Shown here piece by piece: positions 50,536 to 60,666 of a stretch of 64,000 nt of DNA. This DNA is from Plasmodium brasilianum (Eukaryota > Apicomplexa > Aconoidasida > Haemosporida > Plasmodiidae). The translations under genes and the position numbers were made by a program. Under the pieces are notes generated by a model. It saw only the letters and a program-made list of their open reading frames with translations. It was not told the DNA's origin and searched no databases. Positions within the stretch are counted from its first letter, which is position 1. The number at the start of each line of letters is the position of its first letter. The stretch lies in NCBI RefSeq assembly GCF_023973825.1, contig NC_090123.1, positions 661,001 to 725,000 of the forward strand. Reading direction: 5' to 3'.

Positions 50536-50964
50536 TTTATCTGTGTTTATATGTGTATATATATATATATGTACGTATGTGCATGTATTTTTTTTTTTTT
50601 TTTTTTAAAGAATGCAGTTGAATTTAGTCTTTTTTTTTTTTTTTTTTTTTTTTTGTAGAGTAAAAATTTCATTTAATGAATTTGTTTGTGAATTTACTTT
50701 TTAAAGATAATTAAATATTTAACTTTAACATTTTTTAAATATTAAGATAATCAAGATAGTAGAATTACTTCACCCTGGTATACATTTATCAAACTCGCAT
50801 ATCATTTTTCTTATTAACAAAGGTGTTGTAAAAAAATAAAGAAATTTTCAATTGTTGTTACTAGATCCTCACTCTTTCAATTACGCATTGTTAAATACTT
50901 GAGTTCGAAATTTATGAGCTATAATTTTTAGACAAAACTGGTTAGAAAAAAAAAATTATCAAAT

Positions 50965-51250
50965 AATTGAATAATCAAATAGTTCAATAATCAAATAGTT
51001 CAACAATCAAATAGTTCAATAATCAAATAGTTCAATAATCAAATAGTTCAATAATCAAATAGTTCAATAATCAAATAGTTCAATAATCAAATAGTTCAAT
51101 AATCAAATAGTTCAATAATCAAATAGTTCAATAATCAAATAGTTCAATAATCAAATAGTTCAATAATCAAATAGTTCAATAATCAAATAGTTCAATAATC
51201 AAATAGTTCAATAATCAAATAATTGAATAATCAAATAATTGAATAGTTCA
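50965..51250. repeat. 16-nt minisatellite
   Basis: About seventeen copies of caataatcaaatagtt with almost no variation inside, degrading to caaataattgaat at both ends. Confidence 0.93.
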
Positions 51251-52478
51251 ATAATTGAATAAATAATGACATCCTTTAATGAGGCACAAAATGTCTCAAT
51301 TTCGTTTTTCTTGTTTTACTATTTTATAATTGAACTTAAAAATTAGGACGAGCTCGCAAATTAGGATATTTTAAATGTAGCATATATCATGTTATAAGTT
51401 CTATAATTCATCGCGGTAAAATATATATATTTTTTTTTATCTAGCTAAATTTACGTACTAAACTTTTTTTTTTTTTTATCTAACTAAATTGACATAATGA
51501 ACTATTTTTTTCAACCATGCTTGTTCCTTTATACGTACTGTTTCAATCTAACTACTTGCAATTAAATGTAAATTTTATACATACAGTTTTTCCCTTTTTT
51601 TCCATAATTTTATATGCTATCAAATGGGGAAAAAATAACAGCGTTAATAGAATAAAAAAAAAAAAAATAAATACACACACGCATATGTATGTGTGTGTAT
51701 ATGTATGGGGATGTTCATGAATATGCAAGGTAACTATTGTATAAAAAATGGGAAATACATGCTTTTCTCCCCTGTCTATACTTCTCAAGAGTTAAGAAGA
51801 TAGGCGCACATGCATAAATATAAATAAATGTACTTATCATCTACTTAAGTATTTATGTATATACACACAAAAAGAACTAAAAAATAAAATAATAAAAAAA
51901 ATATATATATATATATGTTTGATTACACAATAAGCAGCACTGCATAGCTTAGCTCAGTTTATCTTCTTCCATTCCTTCAAAACCTTCACTTTTTCCTTTT
52001 TTCCGTAAAACGAAAATAAACAAAATTCATCATTTTTATTATATCGATCTGTTGTCTGCACATATTAATGAGAAATATGATATGTATATTTGTATGTACA
52101 CATTTCATCTCGCCTCCTTTTCCTTTAGGAGTTGCAAATTTTAATTTCATTTGCAGCAATCTGACTTGTTCATAAAATTCTGGTTATATCATATGAACAC
52201 GTAAGGTAAAAATGTACCGTTCTGTACAAAAAATAAAGCTGTAAAAACTTAATCTGTAGGAGCATTTCATCAATTTGGATTACTTTGCATTTACACTAAA
52301 TGAACCGTGGCTCGTGTCAAAAGGACGGAAAAAAAAAAAAAAAATCATTAAAATGATAGAATGGAATTGTGCCGTTGTGGCATTGTGCCGTTGTGCCGTT
52401 GTGTCGTTGTGTCGTTGTGCCGTTGTGCAATTGTGGAAAAATGACGATACGAGATTTGGGCGAACTAGTGTGCTTCCC

Positions 52479-55400
52479 CTAATACGCACTCTCGACCTTC
52501 TTAGGGGCATGAAATTTTGTTAATTCCACTAAAAAGGGATGAATGAATTTATTTTTTTTTTTTTTTTTTATTTCCTTTTTGACACTATTTACCCTGGGAC
52601 ATACATTCCATATCATTAAAGTATGATCATCCGAAGCTGAAACCATGTAGGGGAATTTGGTGGTGGAGAGTGGCCATATGGCTATACTAACAGTTGAAGC
52701 ATGCCCATTTATGACATCTAATAAATAACCTTTTGTTTTATGCCAAATGTATATTAAACTATCTTCACTACCACTTATAACATAGTCTTCATTTTTTCCA
52801 CCAAAAGTGGAATGAACAATAAATCTCCCTTGTTTATGTCCCCTATACGTTTGAATAATATATCTGTATTTAACATCCCACAATTTGATGGTTGGTTTTC
52901 GATCCGCTATATTAACTAATATATGATTATACAAATTGGATGCACACACTGATGTAATAGTGTCATATTCAGGTAAAATGTATAATTCTTTTTTCATATT
53001 ATAATCTATAACTCTAACATTTTTATCTGATGGAACAACAATTAAATATTTCTCATTATTTGTAAAAACGAAATTTTGTATTCTAGTACTAAAGGACCAA
53101 GCATATAATATAGAAAAACTTTTTAGTTCTTCACTTAATTTAGTACAGAATATTTTCTTATCAAATGCTGATGATATAATTATAGAATCATCTTTAGACC
53201 AACAAATAGATGTAATAGGACCATTATGCATAGTTAGACTTAACTTTTTTTTATTACTCCTTGGACTCCATATAATAATATTTGAATCATTCGAACCAGA
53301 AACTAAGTATTTACTATTATGACTCCATATAATATAACTAACACCATCTATATGACCATTCCATTCTCTTATTTTATTAAATGGGTATTTCCCATTCCAT
53401 AAGAATACACTTTTATCCTTACTTGAAGAAGCAATATATTTTCCATTAGGTGATACATTAACATACCATACTTCATCCTTATGTCCTTGTAATACTTTTA
53501 TACAATAATAGGGCAATTTAATTCTTCTACATTCATGATTTTTTAACAATGATATGGACAATAACTTATAGTTATTATCATTACATGCACTCTCTTTTTG
53601 TATGTCTAACTTATCTATTTCTTTTTTCATTTTCCTTCTTTTTGTTCTTTTGGTTCTTTCGATTCCTTCGGTTCTTTCGATTCCTTCGGTTCTTTCGATT
53701 CCTTCGGTTCCTTCGGTTCTTTCGATTCCTTCTATTCTTTCGGTTCCTTCGGTTCTTTCGATTCCTTCTATTCTTTCGGTTCCTTCGGTTCTTTCGATTC
53801 CTTCTATTCTTTCGATTCCTTCTATTCTTTTGGTTCTATCGATTCTTTCCTTTTTTTGTTCTTCTAATCTGACTTCCTCTTTACCTACACTGGTATATGG
53901 AAATAGCGCCTCTATCTCCTCCCTTTCGTTTATATACTCGTTTAGATATATTACGGTCTTACTTCCTTGCTTACTCGACGGCTCGCTCTTGTACTCCGTA
54001 ACGTTATTGCTACCGCTACAGCTGTGGATATGGCAGTTGCAGTTACAGTTACAGTTACAGTTGTTGTAGGCACTACTGTTGATATTACCGCAAGCACTAC
54101 CGCAAGCACTACCGCAAGCATTAGCGCAAGTATTAGCGCAATCATTAGCGCAAGCATTAGCGCAAGTATTAGCGCAAGCATTAGCGCAAGTATTACTACT
54201 GCTGTTCATATTCGTTACACCATCCACATTTTTACTTACAAATTGCACGGAATTTACAAATGTATCATAAGAACTAATATCGATCTTTTTTTGATCCTCT
54301 AATCTGTTTTCTTGCTCACTATAATTATCAAATGTATGTGCATATTTCAAGTTTTCGCATTTATGTGGAGCTGTTGGCTGTTCATCAAAGTTTGAGTGAT
54401 TTTTTAAATGTTCATAATTACCCCCGTTTAGGGTACATATTTTACTCCCACTCATCATCATATCGTTTTTCATATTTTTCATATTTTTCATATTTTTCAT
54501 TTTCCCTTCTTTATGGTAAGATAAAGAATTGTTAAGTAGATATACAGAAGTGAGATTATTAGCATTTGAGATGATTTGTCTGTTTTGTTCCCCACCCTCC
54601 GCAAGGAACGTATTTTTCAATTTTGTACTTTTCCTAGAAGCGTTATTGCTATTGTGAGTACCGCTATTGTGCGCATTTCCGCCAATCCTACTGCCGCTAA
54701 GCGCCCCGCTGCTAGCCGTGTTAAACTGTTTTTCGTCTGCATGTTTGCTTTCCCATAGAACCGTTTTGTTCGTGTAGCTACAGGAATTATTTGCGGCATG
54801 TTTGTCGAGTATCACATGCTCTGCATATTTGGTGTGTTCCGTGAGACTACTCTCTTTTAACTTGTGTAAGTAAACAGATGATTCATTATTCAGTTCATTA
54901 CATTTCGAAAAATTAATTTTACAAAAATTTTGTTTTTCGCAACAGGAATTTTTCTTGCTTGTACATATATTTTCGTAGTACTGAAGAATAGTGTTACTAT
55001 TACCATTATTTTTATTACTACTATTATTGTTACTGCTGTTATTATTATTTTCATTATTTTCGTTATTTGCGTTATTACTGTTATTACTGTTATTACTGTT
55101 ATTACTGTTATTTCTGTTATTACTGTTATTTCTGTTATTACTGTTATTACAATTATTGTTGTTCTTATTGTTATTATCACTATTATCATTGTTGTTATTT
55201 AATTTATTATTTTTTTTTCTTTTAATTTTCATTTTTTTGGATAAACAGGCATTCCTACCATTGTAATCCTGTAGGTTAAGAAATAGCTTGTTGTTGGCAT
55301 TTTCCTGATTTTTTGCCTTTTCATATTTTAATAAATTTTTACGTAATTTCATTTCGGAAAAGTTGTTATGGAACAAACAATTGTCCACTTGATACTTAAG

Positions 55401-56759
55401 TGACTGATGTAACAAAATAGCTAGTCTCCTAGGTGGTAAAATAATATGTTCAGGTAATAATCTATTTATTTTTTCAAATAGAATTTTACGCGAATTTTTA
55501 AAATTTTTTTTATTATTTTTGTGTACATATAAATTATTTATAGACATAAAAAAAGTCGTACATTCATGTAATCTATTATACGTATCTTCATCAAAACAAT
55601 ATTTTTTCATTTTACTTCTTAAACATCTTAAAGCAGCAAAATATTTACCTTGATATAAATATTCTATAAAAGATTGTTCATATATTAAAAATCCTATAGC
55701 CTTAATCACATTTTCATTTATATTTAATTTCTTTAAATTATATATTGCATTTTTCCAATCTCCTGATAATATCTTTTTATGCATTTCTTTAACTAATGGT
55801 TGTTCTAACTCTATTCCACTTTCTAGTTCTAAATATTTGGCAGACTTTTTATAACCCATGTTTTTAATCGCTTGGATTAGTAATAGTATAACGTCTTTTT
55901 TCATTAACCCTTCCCATATGTAGTCGTTTGACTTTTCATTTTCACTTTGCTCATCACTGTTGGAACCGCTACTCCCATTAGTGGTATTATTCCCCTTGGT
56001 GATATTGCTTCCCTTGGTTATATTACTTCCGATCGTGGCACTGCTTTCACTGGCGATGCTATTCTCATTGGCAGTGCTACGTCCACGTGAGTAATTACTA
56101 TTACTGTTATTATCATCGTTATTTCTGCCTCTGCTACTTCTACTTCTGTTGCTGTTGTTGCTTCTTTCTCTTGCTCTTCTATCATTTTTTATTTTTTTTA
56201 TTTTTTTTATTTTATTTTTTTTTTTTTTTTTCTTCTTCTTCTTCTTCTTCTCCTTGTCTTTTTTTTCGTTAACAGTAGACTTTCTTTTTCTTCTCTTCAA
56301 TTTAGTTAAGTCCTTATTACTATTACTTAAATAATTTTCCTTTTTCATATTTTCTTCATGCCCATTTTGATTATGTACTTTTTCCTGTACACATGTGTGT
56401 AAATAATACTTTGGTTCATTGGGGATGGAAGAGTTTACTTCTGTCCATTTATCACAAAAGTAGCTATAATTATTTTGAAAAAAATTACAACTCAAATCAT
56501 GTATTCCTTTGTTTCTATTTATATTTATTGTTTGTTCCTCATCATCTTTTACATATGTCATATTTTCTATTATATTGTTATTTACAAGTTCATTCATATA
56601 TGCATTCTTCGTAGTCAACGAAGACGAAACAATTTCATTTTGATTGTTCTTATCAACAGTATTTAACATATTACTATTTTTTAGTTTTTTCTTAATAACA
56701 TGACTTATTTCCTCCTGTCTTTTCCTCTTATCACGTTTAATGATATTTGTTAAACTCAT
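52479..56759 (-). CDS. WDR26/GID7-like LisH-CTLH-WD40 protein
   Basis: Single exon of 1426 residues. Residues about 284-316 are a LisH motif (VILLLIQAIKNMGYKKSAKYL), followed by a CTLH region to about 400 (KEMHKKILSGDWKNAI, FLIYEQSFIEYLYQGKYFAALRCLR). The WD40 propeller lies at about 1085-1390: VLQGHKDEVWYVNVSPNGKY, SKDKSVFLW, SNDSNIIIW, KPTIKLWDV, SEDSLIYIW and SDDHTLMIW. This order matches WDR26/Gid7, a subunit of the GID/CTLH ubiquitin ligase. Between them lies a roughly 650-residue parasite insertion of Asn tracts, a Cys-Ala-Asn repeat (about residue 850) and a Glu-Gly-Ile/Thr-Glu-Arg repeat (about 970-1040). The N-terminus is Lys-rich with a poly-Lys tract. The C-terminus after the last WD repeat has a second poly-Lys run and about 20 more residues. 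The family is firm; ligase membership is inferred. Confidence 0.9.
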   Translation of the reverse strand: MSLTNIIKRDKRKRQEEISHVIKKKLKNSNMLNTVDKNNQNEIVSSSLTTKNAYMNELVNNNIIENMTYVKDDEEQTININRNKGIHDLSCNFFQNNYSYFCDKWTEVNSSIPNEPKYYLHTCVQEKVHNQNGHEENMKKENYLSNSNKDLTKLKRRKRKSTVNEKKDKEKKKKKKKKKKKNKIKKIKKIKNDRRARERSNNSNRSRSSRGRNNDDNNSNSNYSRGRSTANENSIASESSATIGSNITKGSNITKGNNTTNGSSGSNSDEQSENEKSNDYIWEGLMKKDVILLLIQAIKNMGYKKSAKYLELESGIELEQPLVKEMHKKILSGDWKNAIYNLKKLNINENVIKAIGFLIYEQSFIEYLYQGKYFAALRCLRSKMKKYCFDEDTYNRLHECTTFFMSINNLYVHKNNKKNFKNSRKILFEKINRLLPEHIILPPRRLAILLHQSLKYQVDNCLFHNNFSEMKLRKNLLKYEKAKNQENANNKLFLNLQDYNGRNACLSKKMKIKRKKNNKLNNNNDNSDNNNKNNNNCNNSNNRNNSNNRNNSNNSNNSNNSNNANNENNENNNNSSNNNSSNKNNGNSNTILQYYENICTSKKNSCCEKQNFCKINFSKCNELNNESSVYLHKLKESSLTEHTKYAEHVILDKHAANNSCSYTNKTVLWESKHADEKQFNTASSGALSGSRIGGNAHNSGTHNSNNASRKSTKLKNTFLAEGGEQNRQIISNANNLTSVYLLNNSLSYHKEGKMKNMKNMKNMKNDMMMSGSKICTLNGGNYEHLKNHSNFDEQPTAPHKCENLKYAHTFDNYSEQENRLEDQKKIDISSYDTFVNSVQFVSKNVDGVTNMNSSSNTCANACANTCANACANDCANTCANACGSACGSACGNINSSAYNNCNCNCNCNCHIHSCSGSNNVTEYKSEPSSKQGSKTVIYLNEYINEREEIEALFPYTSVGKEEVRLEEQKKERIDRTKRIEGIERIEGIERTEGTERIEGIERTEGTERIEGIERTEGTEGIERTEGIERTEGIERTKRTKRRKMKKEIDKLDIQKESACNDNNYKLLSISLLKNHECRRIKLPYYCIKVLQGHKDEVWYVNVSPNGKYIASSSKDKSVFLWNGKYPFNKIREWNGHIDGVSYIIWSHNSKYLVSGSNDSNIIIWSPRSNKKKLSLTMHNGPITSICWSKDDSIIISSAFDKKIFCTKLSEELKSFSILYAWSFSTRIQNFVFTNNEKYLIVVPSDKNVRVIDYNMKKELYILPEYDTITSVCASNLYNHILVNIADRKPTIKLWDVKYRYIIQTYRGHKQGRFIVHSTFGGKNEDYVISGSEDSLIYIWHKTKGYLLDVINGHASTVSIAIWPLSTTKFPYMVSASDDHTLMIWNVCPRVNSVKKEIKKKKKNKFIHPFLVELTKFHAPKKVESAY
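53645..53850 (-). repeat. Coding repeat of Glu-Arg-Ile/Thr-Glu-Gly in the WDR26-like gene
   Basis: Tandem gattccttcggttctttc-type 18-nt units (minus-strand coding) giving ERTEGIERTEGTERIEG. Confidence 0.88.
54085..54205 (-). repeat. 12-nt Cys-Ala-Asn(-Ala/Thr/Asp) coding repeat in the WDR26-like gene
   Basis: About ten tandem copies of gcattagcgcaa-type units, translated as CANACANTCANA, then CGSACGSACG. Each unit contributes one Cys. Confidence 0.88.
55015..55200 (-). repeat. Asn-rich coding tract in the WDR26-like gene
   Basis: ttattactg/ttatttctg units on the plus strand encode N-N-S/N-N-R on the minus strand. The opposite strand is open but only encodes Val/Ile/Leu strings. Confidence 0.8.
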
Positions 56760-59700
56760 AACGATTTAGGGGGGTGGGGATAATAATATCTATTTATAAG
56801 TCTCATGAAAACTTTTGGGGGTATAAGGGAAATCAAAAATTGATGAAAAGGGGTGATAAGTGCAAGTCCATATGACGAGTTAGTAGCTTTTCGACATATA
56901 AGAAGTACAACAAGAACAGGTAAAAGGTGAAGGGGACGAGGGAGGAAACAAAACGATGCGTGAAATGATGGGCAAAGGAAGAAGAAGCGAAGAAGATGGA
57001 GTTAAATGGTAAAAAAGAAAAACCCAAAAACGGAAGAAAAAAAAATAAAATATAAAATAAAAAAAAAAAGCTAAAAATAGGCAAAAAAAAAAAAAAAAAA
57101 AAAAATTAACAAAAAGGAAAAGAAAGCAATAAAATAAAAAAAAAAATAATAAATAATACATTATATTATATATATGTGTATTATATGTACATATGCATAT
57201 AAGTGTATATATTCATGTATGGTGAGACGAAAAAATTAAAGAAAAAGAAAACGAAAACGAAAACGAAAAAGGGGCTAAGTACGCAAATGCCACATATTAC
57301 AATATCTTGTACTCTTTTTTTCCTCAATCATTCTTTTATCTTTTATCTTTTATCTTTTATCTTTTATCTTTTATCTTTTTTCTTTTATCTTTTATCTTTT
57401 ATCTTTTTTCTTTTTTCTTTTTTCTTTTTTGTTTTATCTTTTTTCTTTTTTGTTTTATCTTTTATCTTTTTTCTTCTTTCTTCTTTCTTCTCTCTTCTTT
57501 TCTTTCTTTTTCCAAATTTTTTTTCCTCTTTGCATATGTTTTGATTAACAATATATGATGTCCTCAGCTAGGATTATATTTTTCTTGAAATGGCTAAAAT
57601 TTCGATGTAGTATATATGAACATATATACACGTATATATATGAACATATATATATTTATATATACATATATGTGGAACACATGTACGTTTTACATACAAA
57701 TCTATATATGGATAATGATACACATAATCTATTCTTCTGTGCTGAAAAGTTATGTTAAGAGATCCGTCAACGTCCCTTAATATTGTACCGTTAATGAAAT
57801 AAACAGGAGTATCAAAGCTGTGTTTCGCTGATTGAATGTGTTATTTGATATATGTAGAACAAAAAAAAAAAAAAAAAAAAAATTACAAAGGAAAAGAAAA
57901 AAAATAAAAATAAAAATAAAAATGTATAAAATAGAAAGAAAGAAAGAAAGAAAGAAAAACAAAACACATGTTAAGTGCATATATGATGCTATTACATATT
58001 TTGCTTTTTCTTGTATAACACTATGTACACTCATGCACCTCTTTCAGATTATTTTCAAATATATAAAATTGTGTTATTTACCGACAAAAAAAAAAAAAAA
58101 TATAAAAATACAAAATAAAACATATGTATAGCTTTAATTTCACAGAAGTTAGTGTTAACTAACTTTTTTTTTTGTGTAAGCACAATATTTTGTAAGTAAA
58201 AATGTATATCGATAAATTTTTGCAGTTAAATAAAAGCCCTTATTATTATAAAGTAAACAGTATGGTTATTCATCATTTATCATTCGTCATTCCTTTTTTC
58301 ATTTTTTTATTAACTGTTTTAATTTTGTAGCCTTCTTAATTTTTAAATGAACTTCTTTCTTTATTATTATTATTTTTTTTTTTTTTTCATAAGAAAAAAA
58401 GAATACTTAATTAAAAAAAGCACTAAAAAGGAGCATACGTATTTCTAAGTATTTCCATGCATTGGGAAAATACGAAATAATAGGTGTAAATTCTTTTTCA
58501 TTTGAGCAAAGGAAAAATTTAAGGAAATTATGAAATTTATGTTTAACGGATATTTCAAAATTGAAGATTATTTTGATGCAATTGTTTGTTTGTTTGTTTG
58601 TTTAATTTCCATATTAGATAGCGATTATTCTTTTGCCGTAGCGTAACTCGTGGAGGAAACAAAATAATTAAGAAAAAAAGGCTTTCAAACGTGGGCATCA
58701 CATGAAATATAAGTATACATGTACACATTTGTGTACATATGTGTTTGCGCATATTTATAAGCACACGCCTTATCCGCAAAAGTCGTGCGTTCATCTTTTA
58801 TTCATTTTTCGCACCTTTGTTCATGGTTCACCTGACCTGTTCATAATATTTATTCCTTGTTCATATATTTTTTTAGTGAACAAAATACAAAAACAGTCTC
58901 CAACAAAATTGTTGCATTCATGCGTATAACATTGTGCACACAATTTATTTCTTTAGTAATAGAAAAATATATTCTTTTAAATTGAAAAAGGATTTGAATG
59001 ATAATTGTCTATGTCTATTTTGTAGTTCATTTTTTGAAAAAAATTGTTTTTGTACCCCCGATGGCAAAATAATGTAGCATTTCGACAGGAGTATTAAGCA
59101 GTACGTGTTATTTTTATGCCAAATATTTATGGCTCATTTTTATGCTAATCTATTGAGTATAGCACAGTGGGTAAATCGAAGCAAACACAGGCGTTTACTA
59201 TAAAATTGCAATCGTATTGATTGACACATAACAGGTTACGATATCTGTGTGGGTAAATATTACATATTTCCGCAGCTGCTATTGGCATGCATTAGCTCCT
59301 CCCCTTCTTACTTCTTTCTTTTCTTTATAAATTTCGAATATGTAAATTTGGGGAAAAGTCTTTTTTCTTTATTGAGAAAAAGGAAAAAATGTACAAGCCT
59401 ATCTTGTTAAAGCTATTCCACTTATTTTGTGTTGTTTGATTACTCGTACAATACGTTAAAAGGGAATAGTAATTTATTTTTCATTTTATTTATTTTTTTT
59501 TTTGAAAAGGAGATATTTAAAAATTAAATTGTATAATATACGTTTTATAATAACAACAGCCTGTACATGTTATACATTTTATATATTTATTAATTCGACA
59601 ATATAATAACATGCAATATTGCGTTTTTAAAATTATAAACTTAATTTTTGTGTGTTAATTTATTCTTTAAAAAAAAAAGTTAGCACTGTTAGTTTAAGAG

Positions 59701-59790
59701 TCTTTCTAATTGTTTCACACAGAAATGTATTTTGTCAGGTGCATTTCCACATTTTCGTTAGTAGTGCTAGGCATATATACACACACATAT

Positions 59791-59823
<33 letters not shown>

Positions 59824-59958
59824 CCACAATGCGTAAGCTATGCTTTCAGAAAAGAAGTGGACGGGCCAGAAGTTTTGGAGGGGTAACAACAAACTCTATT
59901 TCACCCTTTTTCTTATTTTTAAAATAATTTATGCTTATACTTCTATACTAATGGTGTG

Positions 59959-59991
<33 letters not shown>

Positions 59992-60666
59992 GCTAGGTAA
60001 CTACCTTATACTGGCTCTGCATTTTTTTCGTTGTTTTGTTTTTCTCTCCATTTATATGTACATGTATATTTTATTACTTCATTACTACATTACTACATTA
60101 CTACATTACTTCGTTAACTTGTAATTTTTTTTTTTTTTTTTCCCCTTTCACGGCAATCAAGTTTTACAGCAATTTATTCACATCAGAAAAAAAAAAAAAT
60201 AATAAAATAAAAAAATAATAATAGCGAAAATAATGATAGTAGTTACATATGTAACATTTATGTATTATTAAATTTATTAATATGAAGTAATTTTTTTTTT
60301 TTTTTTTTTTTTTTTATATGTAATATTTCTTTCTCATCACTCGCTGCTTCATCGCATCCACTGTATGTTTATCTTTCTGTGTAATTGTTCTTATTTAATT
60401 TTTTAACATTTTACTGCATTAATATATTTTTCTTCGAATGCTGATTATGCTTATTTTTACCTGTACATGTACATGCGTAAATAATGTATGTGGGAGTTGC
60501 TCATATTTAGGCATATATTTATATAGCAGTTGTACATACAAATATAAATACATATATGTATGTATGTACTTACCCATTTTGTGCGCAAAGTTTATAGTTT
60601 ACCGATTTGAAATAAAGAGCTACCTCCTACAAAGAGCAGCAGACAGTGCGCATATAAATGTAAAGG
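56760..60666. other. Divergent spacer between WDR26-like gene and DDX23
   Basis: 3.9 kb holding both promoters. Purine-rich DNA lies at 56880-57160, a ttttatc heptamer repeat at 57325-57500 and A/T homopolymers throughout. The stretch 59040-59300 is unusually free of simple repeats. A possible small spliced ORF starts at 59829 (see findings). No gene is firmly supported. Confidence 0.55.
57325..57505. repeat. 7-nt ttttatc/ttttttc repeat
   Basis: About 24 tandem heptamer-type units, all pyrimidine apart from single A or G bases. Confidence 0.88.

Larger units (their letters stand above)
49724..52478. other. Convergent spacer between PUF1 and the WDR26-like gene
   Basis: 2.75 kb with TA repeats (50137-50169), a GTAT microsatellite (50388-50535), poly-T (50590-50655), a 16-nt minisatellite (50965-51250), a paired ATCTAGCTAAAT element (51425-51500) and a short 9-nt (gccgttgtg) repeat at 52365-52435. 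No coding region could be supported. Confidence 0.6.

Noticed and set aside
50965..51250. Regular 16-nt repeats that could suggest a CRISPR-like array
   Set aside because: Direct tandem copies with no spacers, in a eukaryotic genome; it is a minisatellite.
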